A DNA stretch of 7,947 nucleotides from Chitinophagaceae bacterium (lineage in GTDB: Bacteria; Bacteroidota; Bacteroidia; Chitinophagales; Chitinophagaceae). Below, in pieces: positions 4,805 to 7,947 of this stretch. The notes beneath the pieces are model-generated. The model did not search any database and was not told the DNA's origin. It saw only the letters and a program-made list of their open reading frames with translations. The DNA lies in NCBI GenBank assembly GCA_017989935.1, contig JAGNOY010000078.1, positions 1 to 7,947 on the forward strand, given 5' to 3'. How positions within the stretch are numbered: the stretch's first letter is position 1; every line of letters begins with the position of its first letter. Both the position numbers and the translations under genes were made by a program.

Positions 4805-6427
4805 TTACTCTGCTATAAACTTACAAAATCCGTATTGAGTGCCACCTTGTGCTTTACAGATATACATGCCTTTTGACAATGTAGGTAGTTGAATGTCTTG
4901 TGTTTGTCCTTGAATTAACATAAGAGATTTTTGATAAACAAGGGCTCCATTTGTGGAGTAAATAGCGATTTGGTGCATCCCTGTTTCTTCTGTTTGCAAA
5001 TGAATTGAGCTATTGTAATAGCTAAGCGAAACGTTTGATTGGAAATACGATGGTGAGAATAATGGTGTGCCAAAACCTTTATATCGAAACATGCCGCCGC
5101 CAGAGTGGGAATATAAATCTTTATACATGGAGACCAATAATTTATTGTCTTTTGTGAAAAGCATATCATAGGACATATTGCCGTTTAAGCAATAATCATT
5201 TGAAAAAGGTTCGGATACATAAATACCATTGGTGCCGAAACTCATATCTTGTTGCCCATTTGGCTTTACTTTAAGTATATGTAAATAAGTGGTGGTGTTT
5301 GTTTTTTTATAAAAGGACGTATAAATGTTTTTGTTTTGATCGATGGTTGTAGGCAAATTTGCGAAGGCAATTCCAGGACCTTTATAAATGCGCATTGAGA
5401 ATGTAGCTATACCATTTGTGCCGAAAGAATTTACTGTGTGGCCAGCTGTGTCCATACAAAAATAGCTAACATGCACAGAGTCGGAGCCGTATAATGAATT
5501 TTTGTAGAACAGGATATTTTCAGGCCCAAATTTTTTCGAATAAGTGAAGGTGATTGGAGAATTATTAGGGTCAAGTAGATTCCATAATCCATTATTGCCA
5601 AATGTTGTGTTGATATTTCCATTAGGGTAAAGTTTGATACCGAAATAAGAAAAATCGTTTGAAGAATACCCCGTGATGAGCACACTTGATTTGCTGAGTA
5701 TGTGAATGCTGTTTACAAAATTGGTATAATATGTATTTGAGTTACCTACTGGAAATTGAGAATCTTGCCAAATACCTGTTTGATGGAATGACGGGTCATA
5801 ATTACCATTAGGTGTTAGTTTGCATATAAAAAAGCCACTTGCACAATAAGTGCCACCTGAACCACTTAGGGTACACTGTCCTTTTTGTCCGCCAATATAA
5901 ATATAATCTGCTGACTCATTGCTGATTGTATCAATAGCGAGTGTAGCAGGTATGGTAGATTGGTTGATTCCTAGTGAATCAATGAGTACGCCATTGTTAT
6001 GAAACGAGTTATCAATTTGACCATTGCTTTGGTAACGTAGCACAGCAAAAAAGGGATTTACAAAATTGGGATAATAGAATGTGGCTAGTACAACTATTTT
6101 TCCATCTCGCTGTTTAGCTAAAGCATTCACAGAACCAGCGATAAAGCCAGCAGGAATCGGGAAATTGCTTGAGCCATTGGAGCCAAATGTTGGATCAAAT
6201 TGGCCATTACTGAGCACTTTATGTATACTCCCTAATCCGGCTGTTACATAGCTTCCATTATTCAGTTCGAGCATTTTTTCATAACGATAGATTGAGTTAT
6301 TGGTAACTAAATTGCTATCTAATTTAATGCCATTTGTAGCAAAGCTAGAATCTAAGGAAATTTGGGCGTTTGCATGAACAAAGCATAAAACCATCAAGGA
6401 AAGGAACACATATAATTTTGTTCTCAT
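4805..6427 (-). CDS. Secreted delta-60 repeat protein with T9SS C-terminal sorting domain
   Basis: This 540-aa protein carries a signal peptide (MRTKLYVFLSLMVLCFVHANA, cleavage probably before Q22). It has at least seven copies of the delta-60 (TIGR02608-type) core, D-x-S/T-F-x-x-N/T-G, near residues 26-34, 78-85, 139-146, 211-218, 273-280, 333-340 and 394-401. The copies are preceded by K/R-x-x-x-N-G and hydrophobic strand segments, consistent with a beta-propeller-like or solenoid fold. Residues about 463-540 form a T9SS type A sorting domain: IHLQTEETGMHQIAIYSTNG, then PTLSKGMYICKAQGG and a short C-terminal strand. It is expected to cross the outer membrane by T9SS and be released or surface-attached after removal of this domain. 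The ligand or role is not known. The frame uses the ATG at 6427, directly before the signal peptide. It is preceded by a good Bacteroidota promoter candidate and followed by the structured element at 4706-4783. Confidence 0.9.
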   Translation of the reverse strand: MRTKLYVFLSLMVLCFVHANAQISLDSSFATNGIKLDSNLVTNNSIYRYEKMLELNNGSYVTAGLGSIHKVLSNGQFDPTFGSNGSSNFPIPAGFIAGSVNALAKQRDGKIVVLATFYYPNFVNPFFAVLRYQSNGQIDNSFHNNGVLIDSLGINQSTIPATLAIDTISNESADYIYIGGQKGQCTLSGSGGTYCASGFFICKLTPNGNYDPSFHQTGIWQDSQFPVGNSNTYYTNFVNSIHILSKSSVLITGYSSNDFSYFGIKLYPNGNINTTFGNNGLWNLLDPNNSPITFTYSKKFGPENILFYKNSLYGSDSVHVSYFCMDTAGHTVNSFGTNGIATFSMRIYKGPGIAFANLPTTIDQNKNIYTSFYKKTNTTTYLHILKVKPNGQQDMSFGTNGIYVSEPFSNDYCLNGNMSYDMLFTKDNKLLVSMYKDLYSHSGGGMFRYKGFGTPLFSPSYFQSNVSLSYYNSSIHLQTEETGMHQIAIYSTNGALVYQKSLMLIQGQTQDIQLPTLSKGMYICKAQGGTQYGFCKFIAE

Positions 6428-6454
6428 AAGGGATATTTAAAATGAATTAATTTG

Positions 6455-6484
6455 TAAAGATATTGTTGACCTAGACGAATGCAA
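6455..6484 (-). promoter_or_regulatory. Candidate promoter of the delta-60/T9SS gene
   Basis: On the minus strand, ATTG (its TTG at 6482-6484) is followed after 19 bases by TATCTTTA (6455-6462). This matches the Bacteroidota pattern of a -33 TTTG box and -7 TAnnTTTG box (7 of 8 positions in the latter). The predicted transcription start is near 6448, giving a leader of about 20 bases before the ATG at 6427. Confidence 0.5.
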
Positions 6485-6676
6485 TGAGAAAAGGGTTTGA
6501 TTATTCGTAGAAAATGCCACGGGTTATGAAATGAGATCATGTGCAATGCGAATTTAACCTGTTCGAATTCCAAGATATAATAACTAGGAACAATTGTGAT
6601 TAAGCCGTCCTGCTTTGAATCAAGGATGTTTGGGTTGTCCCTTTCTGATGTAAAGAGACTTCAATAAAAAAATTTA

Positions 6677-6692
6677 GTTACATGGTTGTAAC
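6677..6692. repeat. Short dyad in the intergenic spacer
   Basis: GTTACA (6677-6682) and TGTAAC (6687-6692) form a perfect 6-bp inverted repeat around TGGT. It is roughly 250 bp upstream of the delta-60 start and about 100 bp past the protease stop. An operator or a chance dyad are both possible. Confidence 0.25.
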
Positions 6693-6768
6693 AAGTGTGC
6701 ATAACGATTTAGCGAAGGTGATACTTTTAAACAAGTTGAAAGAATTTGAGAAAACGTACATGTGTAGA

Positions 6769-6802
6769 ATCAACCAAGTTGATGAACTTATTCTTGGTTG
6801 AT
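6769..6802 (-). terminator. Hairpin spanning the stop codon of the S41 protease gene
   Basis: ATCAACCAAG (6769-6778) and CTTGGTTGAT (6793-6802) are perfect 10-bp inverted repeats with a 14-base loop that contains the stop codon (complement of 6788-6790). One arm lies in the last codons of the protease and the other just past it. No T-run follows on the minus strand, so it is not a classical terminator. It could be a 3'-end stabilising hairpin or affect termination. Confidence 0.35.
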
Positions 6803-7947
6803 GATTTCGATGGCTTTTTCAAGTACTTCATCTTGGTGATTGGCAATTCCCGCCACACTAGGTTTTATTTCGATGTCAGGGATGATTCCCACACGTTGAG
6901 TTTCTGCTCCATTTGGATAGTAAACACCAATACCGCTAATAGTAGTACGAATGTTACCTGGCAAAATAATTTTTGATACATTTCCATCTGCACCTGCTGT
7001 GGTAGAACCAAGTACTTTTGCTTTTGGGGCTACCCGAAATGCCATAGCTGTATATTCAGCCATGCTTTGTGTTTCTTCATTCACCAAAATCATGACTTTG
7101 CCTTTGTAATAATTATTCTTTTTTTCGCCTATGCTGGAGGAATATTTATACGTAAATGTTCCAGGAGATTTTAGATTAGTTCGTGACCATCTAACTACGG
7201 GCGTACTTTGGGTAACAAGATATTTTCCCATGGAGAAAATGGTAAATGCTGCTGGATAATTACGAATATCAATAATCAAACCTTTTGTATTTTGTGCTTG
7301 TTCAAAATAGTTTGCGATTTCCTTTTCATGAATATTTCCCATGTTGATATAGGCTATATTATTTTCTAATATCCTAAAACAGGTATCTTTCTTTTTATAA
7401 TAAATAAGCTTAGAATAAGATTCGTCATCTATAGTCTGCGCCTTTATTTCAACTATTTTTCCTTGCCTTTCAATTTCATAGTGAATACTTGTATCATTGG
7501 TTTTAACAAGATTTCCTGCAAGGTTTCTTAGTTGTGTTGAATAGTTGGATGCAGGGCAATATTTCAGTCTTTCTTGCATTAAATCACTAATACTGGTTTC
7601 ATCTTTTTTTAAAATTACATCACCTATTTTAATATTATATTTTGTAGCCCAATCCTTATCGAGAATTGAATAGACAACAAGTGTGTCATCCACAAACTTT
7701 AATTCAACTGGAAGGGCTCTATTTCCCCAAAATGAATCAATGGCCTTATCTCCCCAAATATTGGCGTGCGTATCATGAATGTTTCCGATAAGTTCTAACA
7801 CAGTTAATTTATATTCTAACTCATTACTTGCCTGAATATACTTAGGTATAAAATGTAAAAGAGTTGATTTCCAATCTTCATCTAATAAATTTCTATAAGG
7901 GAAAAAATATTGTATCATATTCCAATATCTAAAGAGCGAAACAAGTC
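6788..7947 (-). CDS. S41-family peptidase, N-terminus beyond the window
   Basis: About 385 residues of an S41 (C-terminal processing/tricorn-type) serine peptidase are visible. The first in-window Met is at 7918, but the frame stays open upstream to 7947 and reads LVSLFRYWN before MIQYFFPY. LFRYWN(I/M)IQYFFPY is a stretch typical of Bacteroidota S41 proteins, so that Met is internal and the true start and any signal peptide lie off the window. Counting from that Met: D49-T-H51 may supply a catalytic His; a PDZ-like region (about 65-165) contains YNIKIGDVILKKDE; KGLIIDIRNYP (about 212-222) begins the catalytic core; S285 in NEETQSMAEY is the likely nucleophile. After it comes GSTTAGADGNVSKI, where classical CtpA-type enzymes have the catalytic Lys (FGKG), so a tricorn-like Ser/His/Glu mechanism is more likely. 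The end VLEKAIEII is family-like. The cellular substrate is unknown. Confidence 0.88.
   Translation of the reverse strand, partial: LVSLFRYWNMIQYFFPYRNLLDEDWKSTLLHFIPKYIQASNELEYKLTVLELIGNIHDTHANIWGDKAIDSFWGNRALPVELKFVDDTLVVYSILDKDWATKYNIKIGDVILKKDETSISDLMQERLKYCPASNYSTQLRNLAGNLVKTNDTSIHYEIERQGKIVEIKAQTIDDESYSKLIYYKKKDTCFRILENNIAYINMGNIHEKEIANYFEQAQNTKGLIIDIRNYPAAFTIFSMGKYLVTQSTPVVRWSRTNLKSPGTFTYKYSSSIGEKKNNYYKGKVMILVNEETQSMAEYTAMAFRVAPKAKVLGSTTAGADGNVSKIILPGNIRTTISGIGVYYPNGAETQRVGIIPDIEIKPSVAGIANHQDEVLEKAIEIINQE

Larger units (their letters stand above)
6428..6787. other. 360-bp intergenic spacer between two minus-strand genes
   Basis: I see no convincing gene in this stretch. Its left end carries the promoter candidate of the delta-60 gene, and its right end carries one arm of the hairpin at the tail of the protease gene. 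In the middle there are only short dyads, such as ACAATTGT (6590-6597) and GTTACA/TGTAAC (6677-6692). Confidence 0.6.

Noticed and set aside
4915..5685. Two 84-codon minus-strand frames (4915-5169 and 5431-5685)
   Set aside because: Both are out-of-frame readings on the same strand inside the delta-60/T9SS gene, whose own frame is continuous and family-like.
6746..6976. 76-codon plus-strand frame
   Set aside because: It is mostly antisense to the C-terminal part of the S41 protease and is unlike any protein I recognise.

Overview
The window looks like a chromosomal segment of a Bacteroidota bacterium, probably Chitinophagales- or Sphingobacteriales-like. The reasons are low GC, a secreted delta-60 repeat protein with a type IX secretion (T9SS) C-terminal sorting domain, a DUF3667 zinc-ribbon membrane protein, a lipoprotein with a K-E-E sequence after the lipid cysteine, A/T-rich start regions without clear Shine-Dalgarno sites, and -7 boxes resembling the Bacteroidota TAnnTTTG element. 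Genus and species cannot be read from the sequence.

Layout. At the left edge there may be the last codons of a plus-strand gene (1-68). It faces a minus-strand YpfJ-type neutral zinc metallopeptidase (75-926). Across a 125-bp divergent spacer, a plus-strand cluster begins: a DUF389 membrane protein (1052-2092), a small lipoprotein (2121-2573) and a DUF3667 zinc-ribbon membrane protein (2589-3668). The gaps are 28 and 15 bp, so this is probably one envelope-related transcription unit. The cluster runs tail to tail into an unrecognised 190-aa minus-strand gene (3665-4237), and the two stop codons share the 4-bp TTAA.

The most interesting part is the gene-poor stretch 4238-4804. It holds a 326-bp MITE-like element (4344-4669) with 21-bp terminal inverted repeats (18 of 21 matching) flanked by perfect 8-bp direct repeats that read as a target-site duplication. 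Its core (4405-4598) folds into a long nested stem of about 50 base pairs. No transposase is present; the only sizeable open frame inside is a 75-codon one that lies in the inverted-repeat core and is probably not a gene. Twenty-eight bases past the right duplication is a second compact structured element (4706-4783), closed by GTGGCA/TGCCAC and lying just downstream of the next minus-strand gene.

The right half contains two minus-strand genes for envelope or exported proteins: the delta-60 repeat/T9SS protein (4805-6427), with a good promoter candidate, and, after a 360-bp spacer, an S41-family protease (6788 to beyond 7947). The protease frame stays open to the window edge with family-like sequence upstream of the first visible Met, so it is truncated here. 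Apart from the plausible DUF389/lipoprotein/DUF3667 unit, I see no pathway that links all these genes.
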